DNA of 64,000 nt from Thinopyrum elongatum (GCA_011799875.1 CM022297.1:364192921-364256920); one strand, 5' to 3'. Positions 1 to 11,900 are shown, counted from the stretch's first letter. Notes: generated from the letters alone by a model not told the origin. Translations and numbers: made by a program.

Positions 1-39
1 ACCGCACATCACTTCTCCCTATGTTGCTCGACACTGCTG

Positions 40-272
40 GGTTACCATCGAGTGCCGAGAGTGATACCTCGTCAGCACTTCTAATGTTAACCTTGTAGGT
101 TAGTTACTCGGTCGTGGTAAGCGAGGGTGATTCCTCCTACACCACCCCGATAACGACATCGTCGCGCAACTCCTCGAGTGTGGACCTCGAGGGTGATTCC
201 TCCTTCGTTCACCTTGATGATAACATCGAGCGAGAATTCCATCGAGGGTGATTCCTCAGGGTTCCCTTCGGT
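40..272 (+). repeat. Array of four stem-loops with constant apical motif (copy 1)
   Basis: The motif CGAGGGTGATTCCTC or a close variant occurs four times (about 56-71, 122-136, 188-202, 243-257). It is itself a 4-bp hairpin, GAGG-GTGATT-CCTC. Each copy sits at the tip of a longer stem whose sequence differs from the others. Hairpin 1 pairs 40-44 with 88-92 and 51-55 with 75-79. Hairpin 2 pairs 103-106 with 151-154, 108-111 with 147-150 and 114-118 with 141-145. Hairpin 3 pairs 181-185 with 207-211 and most of 174-180 with 212-217. Hairpin 4 pairs 234-239 with 259-264, including G-U pairs. The same array occurs at 36433-36732. Confidence 0.7.
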
Positions 273-1326
273 GTCAGACACACAGTTACTGTTGATGAGT
301 GGACTTGCACTAAACCATGATACTAAAGACGGGTCGGCCCTGAGGGGTACCCGCGCGAGCTTAACGCGAAGTGATGTGGAGTCGGGTTGACCTGGATGGT
401 GCCCGCGAGATAACTACGAGGCGTGGCCGGGCATTCTTAGCCCTTGCCACAAGTCCTCAAGACGGGGCGACGGGGTCACATCGATCGTGAGTCTCTGCTC
501 GTTTCCGCGCGCTCCTAATCCACTACGGTTTGGATATTTGATCCGAGGGGCCTCTGGCCCGATAGCACTAACCATCACGTGGGCATAGTATGGGCGTTCT
601 GCGTCGTATACTTCAGCCGAAGCTTAATAGACGTCAGCGACTGAGCGGCGCGCGTTGAATTGGACTGGGAATGCAATCGCGCTTGTATAAGGGGTTGCTA
701 GGTCTGCTTTCAGCCGCGTACGCAACGTGTAGGAGTTCCCGGGGCGAAGGCCCAAGACCCCTGGGCGCATAGGTTAAGTCCGGCGTGCTGACCTCTCTGT
801 TAGGTATTCGGTCGGGTTGCGGCGTGTCATTTGGCCAAGGGCGGGCATGACCCAGTAAAGTGTGTCCGGCCGGAGTTAAGCGAGCGTGGTGGGTAACTTG
901 GTGCACCCCTGCAGGGAAGAAACTTCTATCGATAGCCTGTCCTACGGTAACGGACACTCGGAGTTGTATCCCGATCGGTACAACTAGAACATGTGATGAG
1001 AACTGGATAGTACGGCTCTGGGATTGCTTTCTCGCAGGGAGTCGAGAAAGGATCTCAGGTCGAGGTTGATGATACTACTACTACTACTACTTTACATTAT
1101 GATCATCTGTTCTCTTCTATTGCTGCAAGATTGTCGAAGATTGTTGAAGATGCTAGTCTTCGATAGGACTAGACTTCCCCCTCTATTCTGGCATTTCTGC
1201 AGCCTAGACCACATATACAGCCCCCCTTTGAAAATGATGCATATGTAGTGTAGATCCTTGCTTGCTGAGTACTTCGGATGAGTACTCGCGTTTGCTTTAT
1301 TTTCTTTTTCCCCCATATTCCTTTTG

Positions 1327-1437
1327 ATGCCACTAGACGACGGAGCCCCTGAGTCAGACGCCCCAGCCGACGACCAGTTCTACTACCCGCCTGGCGAGTA
1401 CTACTACTACGAGGAGCCGTTCGACGACCAGGAGTAG
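1327..1437 (+). CDS. Short ORF (36 aa) conserved inside the long LTR, unknown function
   Basis: ATG to TAG, 36 codons. The product is acidic and tyrosine-rich: it begins MPLDDGAPESDA, has the core FYYPPGEYYYYEEP and ends DDQE. The other copy of this LTR has an intact counterpart at 21133-21237 (minus). It shares start, stop, the ESDA block, the tyrosine clusters and the DQE ending, and differs in length by exactly two codons. A pyrimidine-rich tract followed by CACTAG (AG at 1335-1336) lies at the 5' end, so this could instead be a 3' terminal exon. No known domain. Keeping a frame through this much divergence argues for past coding constraint, but with two copies chance is not excluded. Confidence 0.4.
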   Translation: MPLDDGAPESDAPADDQFYYPPGEYYYYEEPFDDQE

Positions 1438-2239
1438 GATCGGAGGGTCCAGGGCAGGAGGCCTACGCCTTTCGATCGTAGTATTTTATTTTACCCCGCC
1501 TCTGTGAAGGCCTATTTCTCTCTCTGTAATATATCTGTACCCAGATATCTAATGCTTCCGCTGACGCTTGTATGCCATCAAGCTATGTATTCGAGCCCTC
1601 GAGGCCCTGGCTTGTAATATTAAGCCTGTATGACTTTATTTATGTTTTAGAGTTGTGTTGTGATATCTTCAAGTGAGTCCTTAGGCTTGATCGTGCGCAT
1701 TTGCGTGTATGGTTAGTGCACGATTAAGCCGGGGTCGTCACATGAGCTAAATTAGGTGAATACAAAAAACAATATGACGAAGAAAATATTGATAATAACA
1801 TCGGAAAAAAACTTGTGCGATGATATTCAAATTGTTACATTAGTGCGCATATCAGTTGGTTGTTTTGAAACTTCTGAGTCCATCACTTTTTATCTCTGAG
1901 GAAAAAAGTGGAACATATAATTTATAAATGATATTATGTACTGCATTATATGAACATATATAATATAAAAAACAAAAGTGAGACTAACACAACTGTTTTT
2001 ATTTGCAAAATGGAAAATTTGTTTTTCTTTTTCACCTATATATACTATAATCTCCACAGCCTTATCACCTACACCAACTAAAAAACATACAACCACTCAC
2101 CCCCCCCCCCTCACAAGGCACTCACTCTCTCCCCACCGCGTTGGCCCGCATCCTCCTCTCCCCCGCATCGCCGCCACCGGCCTCCACCCCTTCTCCCACC
2201 ACCACCCCCTCTTATACCCTCACCAGGCGACCTAGCTTG

Positions 2240-2278
2240 CTCTCTCTCTCTCTCTCTCCCTCTCTCCCTCTCTCTCTC
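2240..2278. repeat. CT microsatellite
   Basis: A run of CT dinucleotides broken only by CCC interruptions, inside the pyrimidine-rich block downstream of a TATA-like sequence. Confidence 0.9.
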
Positions 2279-3993
2279 GGCTGTAGTACCTTGCTCTATT
2301 TCATGGCCATGGGTAATTAGTTTGTGCTTGTTGTGCCTGTGTGTTGGGGTACAGTTAGCTACTGTCATGGGATACTCTACTGGTAATAGCAATATTTTAC
2401 TCTTCTGTCATGTAATAGATGATTCCTATCTAATGTGACATCCAGATTATAAGTTCTACTGGAGTAGAACATGTTGAATCTCCAGGATCAACAGCACAAG
2501 TTTTGAGCCACAAAATAAGTTAGGAGAAGATGAATTACTTTGATCAGATGATCCTGCCTTCTCCTCCTTCCAGATCCTCATCACCTACAGCTTGATCCAC
2601 CACCAGGAACTTGATCTGGTGGCTGTGTATTGCTCTTCCTGGTGCTCCAGTGCATGCTCTGATCGGTGAGCTAGTTAATTGGACATGAGTGTGTGAGAGA
2701 GAGATATGTAGCTTAAGGAGTAGCTTGGGAATGAGCCAGCCGTGTCTGGCTTCTTCTCTTCTCTCTTTTCTTTATTCTATTTGCACTGTGCACACAGGGG
2801 AACACACACCTGGCTGGATGAGCTGCTGCCCCCGATCAGGGCAGCTTATCTGGTTGCTGTAGCAACCGCTTACCGTAGATGCACTGTAGCAGTTCTACAG
2901 TTTAGGCCTTTAGATCAAAAAATATCTAACAGAACAGTGACATCCCTTTGATTCAATTTTTAGGGGATGAACGGAAGGGTGTATAAACATGATCACAGCA
3001 GTATGTCAGTATAGATGGAGTATAAAAATGAAATCTGAAAGTTTAGAGTATGATGTTTATGCTTGTAGAGCTTGCACTACTGTTTGTACATGATGCATGC
3101 TGCTGCTGCTGCTTGAGTATGATTGTTAGAGCTTCCATTTTGTCGAGTTGTACAGGATCTGATACTTGTTTATTTGACAACATATTCTAATTTTTTGTTC
3201 ATAAACATTATATTCTGAGTTATATTACTTCGCTGATAAAATAGCGCCAGCATGCACTCTGATTAAGTTTATAATCTTTGCATGTTCCTTTGTGTTGATT
3301 TTATTACTTAGCAAAAAATAAACTAACCTAGATGATGTCTTGTGCGTTGCCATGAAAACCGCATTAAAACAAATGTATAAATATGTGGTAAAAACCAACT
3401 AAAATTATTGGAAAAGGAACAAATGTTAAGAGTGTTCTCAGTTTACTTTTTCAAAATAATAAAATTTACAAAGTATGTCACCAAATGATGTATAAAAAAC
3501 TTTTGAATTGAACTTAATACGACATCATCTCTTAACAAAAAAATGAAGCATGGGTTATATATTTGTAGTTATTATAATTTCTTAAGATTGAGACTGATTA
3601 GCATGCTATAAACAGAGTGCACTATTTAAAATGCTATATTGTATACTATCAGTTAACTAAAATAAAATATCTAAATAAAGAGCATTGCTAAGTTTCAAAT
3701 ACATTGGCATGGGTACTTATTTTCGTCGGTTGACATTTAAGTATAATCAAATAATGGGGCAAATGAAGGACGATGTAGCCATTACAGAAAGGCTATATAT
3801 TGACAACAACATGAAAACTGTCCTAGATCATTAGTATTTATTTTCATCATCATGCTAGCAGTTATGTTCTGAAATTGCCAACTAAAGTACCGCTCCATCT
3901 TATATAAAACAATTGTTGTTTTTCATGAAGAGGTCTTATGTGGAACAATTTAACAGGCAGCTTCCCAAAAGAGATGGAAACCAATGGAACCTC

Positions 3994-4107
3994 AGAAATC
4001 GATGGAATATATGAAAGTACTTTCTATTGACTTCTCCCTTAGATATGCACAGAAATCAATAGAACCTATGTAAGTGCTTTCTGTTGACTTCTCCCTTAGA
4101 TATGCAC
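3994..4107. repeat. Two-copy tandem duplication, 57-bp unit
   Basis: 3994-4050 and 4051-4107 are direct repeats, each beginning AGAAATC and ending TTAGATATGCAC. The 3' half is nearly identical; the 5' half has several substitutions. Confidence 0.85.
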
Positions 4108-4247
4108 GGAATTTGGTTGTTACCAATCTAATAATTATACACATTTTGAGAAGAGAAAGACCAAACGATGTTCATACCTTGAGAAACTCGCTTTACTCCT
4201 TGATGTTCCTTGATGATCCTTTACTTCTTCATGTTCTTTGGTTATCT

Positions 4248-6795
4248 GCCCGTGCGTTGCAACGGGGCACACATATTTTGATAGTTCGACATCAATTGTG
4301 TCTAATTTTTTTCCAAGCTTTGTGCACATCATGTGTATACATATTTTACCATTAAATCACTCTTCCTCTTCTTACACTTCACCCACTATCTTTGCCCTCC
4401 CAATACGAGCTATATGCATTGCCACGGGAAAACAAAGATATATACATGGATCAATAACCAAAGGGTCATTAATTCTACTCTGTGTTGATAAAATATAATA
4501 AATCAGTCTAATTGAAAATGTATTCTGTCAATTTTGCACATCCATCTCTCCTATCAATACCTCATCTACCTAAACAAGTCTGCCACAAAACTTGCTAGAG
4601 CAACATGAAGTCGGAAATGCGCAGCTAGTATCTCTCCAACAAACAAAATCATATGATACAAAATAGAAATGGCTACAGTCAATAAAACAGTACTAAGGCA
4701 TCAGAACAAAAACACAAAGGGAAAATAAAACAGATTGTTTGGGAGATTATATTAATCGTACCAAAAGACAATACCGAAGATAAGCCAAACTATGTCTCCG
4801 TTTCTATCATTGTAGATTAACTCAGATATTGAAAATTACGCTGGAAAAGCATGGTTCCGAGATACTTAAGCCTTGAGATCAGTCCAGTCTACCCAAATAA
4901 TCATAAGACCATATAATGTCTTGTGCAGCTCCCTATTCATCAGAAGAGGATCCTTAAATTTATTTACTGAAGCTTCTTATTCAGTATGGCTTCATAAACC
5001 AGAGTATACCATCTGGATGATTGATTCCACACACGTGGAGCAGATTTTGGGCATTATTAAGATTCTAGCTTATGCCAATATTCATCTTTTTTTTCTCACA
5101 CTTATAGACTTGTAGTGTCTGTGAAAGGAGAAAATCTTGACGTGAACATAAAATGGCAACCATAAGCAACAGCTATCACAGGGGCAACGCAGTTTAGAGT
5201 AAGCAACAATAGATTAGCATATTTCATCAGAACAAGTCAATCAGCAAATTAGCAAACACCTTCCAGTGCGACAGGAATCAACAAGGTTAAAAACAAGTGA
5301 ACTGTGACATCATGTAACAGCTGAATCAACAAGGACAAGTTAGAACGAGAACATACTGGAGATGAGATGAGAACTCCATTAACCTCCTATTGTCCTCAGA
5401 TTCGAATCAGATCCATGAAGACGCTTCCGGCAGTACATAATCTCCCATGACATAAGGCTGCTCCATTAGGCCACAGCCACAGCCGTGGATGCTCCGCCAT
5501 CTCCTCTTCGACGAGCACATGCTCTGCATCATCAATCTCCTGCATAACCACGATGCCGCGGCGGCTTGAAGCCACAAACGACACGCTCAAGCACATTGCG
5601 GCGCTGTGGGCCGCTTGACGGCGACGCTATGCAGTGCATCACGAAGGCATTCATGGAGTTGTTGGCCGGACGCGAGGTCCGGATGTGGGCCGGCCAGTGC
5701 AGGGCGCTGCTCCTTCCCCACGTGGCACCCACGCTAACATCGCGCTCCTGCACCTCGCCCTCTCTACGGTCTCTCTGGTGGAAAATGGGGATGAACGGAG
5801 GCAGGGAAGGGTGCTAGGCGTATGGAGCGGCGGTGACCGGAGTTGGGCGGGGTTGGCGTGCGGAACCCTACAGATGGGTCCGGTAGGTAAGTGCGACGAG
5901 AGGGAGACGGGCATGGGATCTGGAAGGGGATCAAGTCAGAACTGAGCCGCTGTGGGAGGCTGGGCGGCGTATCAACGGTGACCTGGAGGTCCGCAATGGA
6001 GGCGGCGGCTCATGCGCGTGGTTCTATGGAGCCACGAGGCCGGATGTGTCGCGTTGGGTAGGACGCGTTGTGGGCGATAGTGCGACTGTGACGAAGCAGA
6101 GAGGAAATTTCCTTCGGGACGATGTGCACGGGTCTCAGGAGAGCGGTGGCTGCTCGGGCTGGGCTTTTTCTCATGGGCTGGCTTAGTGTGTATGCATCGA
6201 GTTCGAGCGGAGCAGGACGGACGAACAAACGAAACCAAACGAAACCAGACTTACCGTCACAACCACACACCCCTTTAGGAGGAGAGATGAAGGCAACCAA
6301 ACTAAACGAAATGAGGTAAGAACTCCTCTTTTTTTTTGCGGGAATAACTTCCGATCTATTCATCAACTGTCAAGGTAGTACAAAGAACATCAAAAGTAAA
6401 AAAATACATCTAGGTCCGTAGACCACCTAGCGACGACTATTTGCACTGGAGATTTGGTAGGATTTGTCATGCGATATTAATATGATTGGACGGCGTATGA
6501 TAATGTTAATTAATGTAATTTTGATGATGTATGGAAAGATCAATTAATATAATTGAGCGATTTATGATAAGGTTAATTAATTTAGATTTTTTCTTTACCC
6601 ACTGACCGTGATTGATTCTTCCACATAAAGATGTTCCTAAATAACTCGCGCTCGCATGGAAAGTTCTGATCCGTTTAGATTTTTTTCATTCTATGGGAGG
6701 TGAGGCAAAAATAAACCGGTGGGAGGAGGTGGTAAGAGGTGAGACGAAAAAAAATGACGAAAAAAAGCCAGACGAAAATGAACCGTAGATGCAGA
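4248..6795 (-). mobile_element. Candidate Helitron-like segment
   Basis: Read on the minus strand. The left boundary is the hairpin GCCCCGTTGCAACGCACGGGC (4248-4268), the style of many grass Helitron 3' ends, but the following CTAG is not intact here. The right boundary at 6795 is set by comparison with 16173, where the sequence outside the junction is the same (82-bp repeat). Inside, 5540-6320 is GC-rich, like a captured 5' gene region. Minus-strand ORFs at 5396-5596 and 5532-5753 look exon-like but match nothing I recognise and are in different frames. Boundaries are tentative. Confidence 0.3.
6329..6440 (-). mobile_element. 5'-truncated poly(A) retroposon fragment
   Basis: A T run at 6329-6337 (a poly(A) tail on the minus strand) is followed by GCGGGAATAACTTCCGATC and, further on, TCCGTAGACCACCTAGCGAC. 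I remember this as the 3' end of a highly repeated Triticeae retroposon-like sequence. Similarity to that pattern stops near 6440, giving the usual 5' truncation. The name and class are uncertain. Confidence 0.4.
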
Positions 6796-6877
6796 TTTAC
6801 AACGTGGCAATGGCAGTGTTTCACTCTTTCGGACTACAACTTATAGCTACAATTTGTGGCAGTGACAAACAATTACA
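6796..6877. repeat. 82-bp dispersed repeat, copy 1
   Basis: Starts TTTACAACGTGGCA and ends CAAACAATTACAA. It is closely similar, in the same orientation, to 16174-16255. In both places it directly abuts a Helitron-like 5' junction on its left. Here it is followed at 6879 by a Helitron-like 3' end. Confidence 0.75.
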
Positions 6878-6878
6878 A

Positions 6879-6909
6879 CTAGTAGAATGCCCGTGCGTTG
6901 CCACGGGCT
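6879..6909 (-). mobile_element. Helitron-like 3' terminus
   Basis: On the minus strand the order is GCCCGTGGCAACGCACGGGC (a stem-loop), then ATTCTA, then CTAG followed by T. That is the Helitron 3' signature of a hairpin a few bases before CTRR, inserted next to T. The body would extend rightward. I cannot identify its partner 5' end with confidence; candidates are near 13288 and at 16173. Confidence 0.5.
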
Positions 6910-6923
6910 TTTGAAAAAAAATA

Positions 6924-8261
6924 CTCCCTCCATTTTTATATACAAGGCCAGAAACTCAGATTACAGGTAGGGCTGGGCGTTCGGTTTATATGGTTAATAC
7001 GGTTCGGTTTATTCGGTGTTTTATAATTTCGATTTTGAAGAAATAGAAACCGAAATAATCACACAATATTTAGAAACCAAACCATATTAACCATAATATT
7101 TCGGTTCGGTTTATTCGGTTAACCGAAAAACCAAAATACATGCACTCATCAGTATATGACTTATGATCACTGATTTGCATTGTATATAATGCAGAAAATA
7201 ATCACAAGAGCTAACATCAGTCACTGCTTTATTCGGTCAAGCAAACTAGTGAACATAATTATGTGTAAAATCACATGGAGCGTTACATGTATTATGTACG
7301 GAAGAATATGTGTGATGCCTGTAAACTAAGAAGCTCATGCACTAAACGATACAATAATTGATACTCCTACGAGCCGGGCATGCATACATACTCCTACGAG
7401 ATATTGCATGGATAGAAGTACTTGCTAGAAGAATACGGCCATTGACTATGTTGCATGCAAACAATAGTAAAATAATCTAACAGATTCAATTAGCCATGTT
7501 CGCACGGCGTTACGTAGGAGTACTAGTTAGATTGAGAGATTAGAAACTCATCTAGCAGGTGGCCAGACGTCTGCCACAACAAACAAGTATTTCCCGGTGA
7601 TTGCTAGGTCGACGCATGTTGAGTTGTTCACCAAAGGAAGGAGAGGACGCCGCCTGATTTACTTTCTGGAGAGAACTCCTCATATGGAGTGATGGTTGAT
7701 GGCTAGGTTTACCTACGTGGGAAGTGGGAGGGTCGGGCGAATACTGCTAGGTTGGACCGATAGGAAAATGGGCCCCGCTGCACTTTCGAAAACAAAGTAT
7801 TGCATGGGGTATCGTACATATCGGTTTCTTCGGTGTATTCGGTTTCTGGACACTGAAAAACCTAACAAAAACCAAACACCGAACAACCTTAAAATTTTCC
7901 ACCGAACCAAAAATCCAACCACCGAATTAATGGACAAATCGGTTAATATGGTTCGGTTCGGTTTTTCGGTTTTCAGTTCAAAAGTGCCCACCCCTAATTA
8001 CCGGTACCAATGTAAAATTTAATGTGTGCTTTGCAAGTCCGATTTTCTTTTCGTTTATTGGGATCATTAATACGCCACATGCATGCAAGAAAACTGAGTG
8101 GAGGAAGTAACTGACTGTCATTATGGCTACATGCATGCAAGTATTAAATAGATTGCTAGTACGAGAAAGTATCATTAATTTTGCCTCGATTACTGTTGGT
8201 GGCCTTGTATAGATGCAAAATGTATATTCCATAGTGGTCTTGTATAGATAAATGGAGGGAG
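6924..8261. mobile_element. Stowaway (Tc1/Mariner) MITE, split by a hAT element
   Basis: Termini are CTCCCTCC at 6924 and GGAGGGAG ending at 8261, flanked by TA on both sides (6922-6923 and 8262-8263). These are the standard Stowaway end and target. Subtracting the nested hAT element and its duplication leaves about 300 bp, a normal size. Subterminal TTTATATACAAGG matches its inverted counterpart CTTGTATAGATAAA near the right end. Confidence 0.8.
6968..7996. mobile_element. Non-autonomous hAT-like element nested in the Stowaway
   Basis: Terminal inverted repeats are TAGGGCTGGGC at the left and GCCCACCCCTA at the right. The flanking 8-bp duplications are ATTACAGG (6960-6967) and ATTACCGG (7997-8004), with one mismatch. 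The body is 1029 bp with repeated TTCGGTTT / AACCGAA motifs near both ends, typical of hAT subterminal regions. No transposase is encoded; short ORFs inside are not conserved in type. Confidence 0.8.
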
Positions 8262-8276
8262 TAAGATGCTACCTAC

Positions 8277-8449
8277 CAGTGGCAGAGCTTGGGCCACATC
8301 TTAGGAGGGGCAATTGGCTTGGGGGGACCCAACCCAGGCTTCACCCAGATTTCATTGATTCTCTGATTAATTTACTGAGGAATAGTATGAAGAAATCCCA
8401 TGGGCTTGGGGTGACGGTGTAGGTTGGCCTCCACTAAGCTCCGCCACTC
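8277..8449. mobile_element. Small MITE with AGTGGC-GAGCTT ends
   Basis: The left end CAGTGGCAGAGCTTGGGCC and the right end, whose reverse complement reads GAGTGGCGGAGCTTAGTGG, form imperfect terminal inverted repeats about 17 bp long. The interior is 173 bp and non-coding. I could not find a clean target duplication, so superfamily (hAT or Mutator) is left open. Confidence 0.5.
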
Positions 8450-8555
8450 CTACTCATTGAGCTAAAGTAACCGAGAAAAATGTCGTCTAAGCTAACACAC
8501 ATCTTTTTTTGACAATCATCTAACACACATTGGAATATCAAACACAGTAATCTTA

Positions 8556-8974
8556 GAGCACCTACAGCCGGTCCCCTCAAATCATGCTCAAACGTCTACG
8601 GACACGCCTGGTCGGTCATCGAATAGGAGAGAGAAGAAAAAAAGTGACCCAACCGGACCCCTCATATCATCCCTACAAGTCCGGGTTGTCCGCAAACTCT
8701 CATATTGACACAAAATATAGGAAGGATATGACGGCTCGCAGACGCACCCGGTCAATTCGCCACCTAGGACATGACCCGCCCCAGACCACCATTTCTTCCT
8801 TTTCTTTCTATCTCTTTATCTCCACCAATCACATGCAAGCCACCAAATATATAAGGGAGAAAACGAGAAGTATGATTGCATGCATAGACAAATAGGGGCT
8901 CAAAACAGACGCTGACCGGCCGCGACTGTTGACGTTTAGGGGGGCGAATTTGCTAAATCCGAATATAGATGCTC
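8556..8974. mobile_element. Tourist/Harbinger-type MITE
   Basis: TTA duplications at 8553-8555 and 8975-8977. The termini GAGCACCTACAGCCGG and the reverse complement of the right end, GAGCATCTATATTCGG, match each other. The same end type occurs on the larger elements at 17356-20598 and 20602-61436. It is 419 bp with no coding capacity. Confidence 0.75.
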
Positions 8975-11900
8975 TTATTGACAACTCAAATAAAAAAATT
9001 CGTTGGAATGGGTTGTGTTTTATTCATTCATCTTGGCACGATCCGAGTCCAAAACATCACGAATACAATTCGACGGGCTGGCCCAAGTATTACATAACTT
9101 ATTCGCACAACCCTTCTTTCCTATCCAATGAGAAGCTCCATTACTCAAGCATCTCACCCATGCCACCTTGAACTCCTCCCTTCATCGCATGCACTCCTTT
9201 ACCTCCTTAACAATAGGCCATAAATTGATCTATCAATTTCTGAGCTTCTTAACTTAGCCGCCACTGTTTTTTTAGTCTGTCTCCAAGATGAGCTTTGCCA
9301 CGTCCAGTTCATGTGCAAGCAAACATCAGCGCGTTGCGACGGGTCACAATGCATGCCCCCCCCCCCTCCCGCGGGGTCCATCCCTTTCATATAGATGCTC
9401 CTCAACCCCTGCACACCGCTGACAATAGCTACTCTATTTTGTCCTAGTTCTCTCGCATGATTGGCAACGTACCCATCGGTAACACAACTCAAGATTAAAA
9501 TGAGTATCAAATAGTTCAGTTTTGAACAATACGAGCACTGTCCTAACCAGCCCATAGATACTTAACTGGTTTTAGAATGTTCCCTGAAATAAAATATTTT
9601 GAATTTCCGTTGTCCATAATAGTATAGCAAACATGCCCATGTGTTGCCAAAGGATAAACAAAGCGCTCTTACGACAACCATCGTGGCCGAAATAAACGCC
9701 CGCTGCAGTTTTCCATCATAACCACTGGAACACATTTCTCTGCCAACCAAAAGCACTATTATTTCATTCTCAAAAAGTAACATGGATCCAGATCACTGAT
9801 GCAATTTCATAAAAAATATAACATACAAAGAAATATATACAATACACCCCTAACAAAATGCATAACTGCTCCTCTCTTACATATTAGCACAAGCCCCTTT
9901 GTGCTATGAAGATGAAGCAGCACAAACAAATGAAATAAAAAAATAGAAGTATTTTTCATTTTCAACACAAAGACTTTGGTACTGAAAACCACAACTACTC
10001 ATCAGAATGAAAAGCAAAAAAAAAATCTGCTTGGCAGCATGCTCAGGCAGAATCGCAGCATGTTCACACACTGGGTAAGGCAGAGGTGCATGGTACATCG
10101 TTTTGAGATTTCTGTATTGGTCGAGTTTTTCTCACCACGGATCAATGCATCGGGCTAACAACATATGAGCAAAACTCGACCGATTTGCTGAACAACTAAA
10201 AGTGCCATCACCTGTTTACAGAAACCATGCATGCTGTTGCTGAATAGTATGAAATATAAGTAGTTCTTAGTAAAGAAACTTAATGGCAAGGTACATCATG
10301 GTATGATTCAGACGAAGGTACACACACTGGAAATTGTTAATATAGAAAGAAAAAAACACACATAATTTGTCAACAATTGTCAAAAGATTTGAAGAAATTA
10401 TTAACAACCTAAAATGCCATCACCTATGTATTCACTTTTTCTTCTGAAGAAAGGGTTGTCATTGCACACAAATTGATGCAGGCAAAGAATATGTATTTAC
10501 AATTTTATTTCCCTCTACAAATCCAAATACACATCTGCATGGAAATATCTAAATCAAATAGCACAGATAGCTTCAACTGTAGAATTGCTGGATGTTGTAA
10601 TTCAGTCTTGTTAACACGCATATAAGAAAAATACAAAGGTCTTTACCATAATTCGTCCTTGCTACTGGCACCCAAACCGACATGGAAAACAACACTTTAA
10701 AGCCGACAGCCATGACACAAGATCTGCAAGTTGTTTAACACGAACTCGATCAGATTGTAGATACAATTCTCCAAAACAATGTATATTTTCTGTACTCAAT
10801 TCTCCCTAATTTTTGCACAGTTTTAGAATTGCAAAACAAGGTATCTCACTACTGCCTCTGCACCTAGAACGAACAAAGACCGAATCTGAATGTTAACTAT
10901 CTAGTTGCAATGTTAGTACCTTGGAGCGCACCTGAAAATCCCCACTCCACTACTCGGTTGGAGGAACTTCATCAATCCATATGGTATTTCACTGCTAATG
11001 CAAATGTACCTTATATAATGCCAACAATTTAGTACATCCACCAAAACATACAAACTAATGTATTGGAGAAATAGGCAAGCACAGACAAACAACAACCCCG
11101 CAACATACCTTGACATCACCTATGTCTTTCACAAGTGCCCCAATGTTCTTCTATCGGTAGAAACGCGTACTGGCGGCTCGGATCATACTCCATCTCTCCA
11201 AACAAGGGAACGTACTGCAGGGTAAGCACGACTTATATTACTACTTGAGGATGCATGTGATACAAGGAAAGAAAAACATGGCGTTGCAGCCTCTGGTATA
11301 GAATGCAATCGCTGTATAGACCGGTCGGGCTAATGTATCCAATAGATGGCAATTAATATAATCCAAACCCAGCCTGTGCAAACTTCAAGAAAGAAGATAA
11401 AACTTGTGTGCATACCAAATGATGGTGTTACTACTGATGTTCATAGCCACTGGTAATGATAAAACATGTATAATGAGAGTTGTCATAGAACCGCAGTAGG
11501 AAGTAACTCTTCCTACTCCTGCAGATTAGACGAGAAAGAACAAATTATAAAAGTATTTCACATGTCAGGAAGTTGTCACTACTCACAAGACATCATATCA
11601 TGCATCAAAATAAATATCAAAGAACAACAGCGAGAAGAATGAGTGTTCATTGGGTGTGCCAAAGTGCCCGCACCAAGGGATTACACGGGATTTACTGGTC
11701 AGTTGGGTCAATGTTTTAACTTTGTCACGATAAATCTCTCTTGCTTTCAATATATGGGACAAGTTAAGACAAGTGAATAATTATACTGCGAATTTACTAT
11801 TATAAGGTATGAGCAAGTATCAGTTCTGAACTTCTGATACAAGGCAGACTGGGAAACATCCGTGACTCTATTTTTTTTCTAATCATTATATATCCTATTA

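Larger units (their letters stand above)
1..1742 (+). mobile_element. Long-LTR retrotransposon terminus, truncated by window edge
   Basis: The segment ends in GTCACA at 1742. Its reverse complement (TGTGACG start) aligns along its whole length with the segments starting at 20851 and 36037, so this is a second, inverted copy of the long LTR at 20851-60504. Shared landmarks are the hairpin array (40-272), the GGGTACCCGCG block near 350, the CTGCAGGGAAG block near 910, a short ORF (1327-1437) and the AT-rich end. I read + as the sense strand because the short ORF lies on it. The first part of the LTR lies outside the window, so I cannot tell whether this is a solo LTR or one end of a full element. 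Family not named. Confidence 0.75.
1743..4247. other. AT-rich non-coding stretch with a promoter-like block
   Basis: No convincing gene. A TATA-like CTATATATACTATA at about 2034-2047 is followed by a C-rich, CT-rich stretch (2090-2280) resembling a grass 5' leader, with a CT microsatellite at 2240-2278 and short non-conserved ORFs. GTGAGCTAG near 2666 resembles a splice donor. It could be the 5' end of a lost gene or a non-coding transcript, but no coding exon follows. From about 2960 to 3990 I see only AT-rich sequence. Confidence 0.35.

Noticed and set aside
2560..2780. Possible microRNA precursor (short palindromes such as AGCCAG/CTGGCT)
   Set aside because: Stems are too short and no mature sequence of a conserved plant microRNA family is present.
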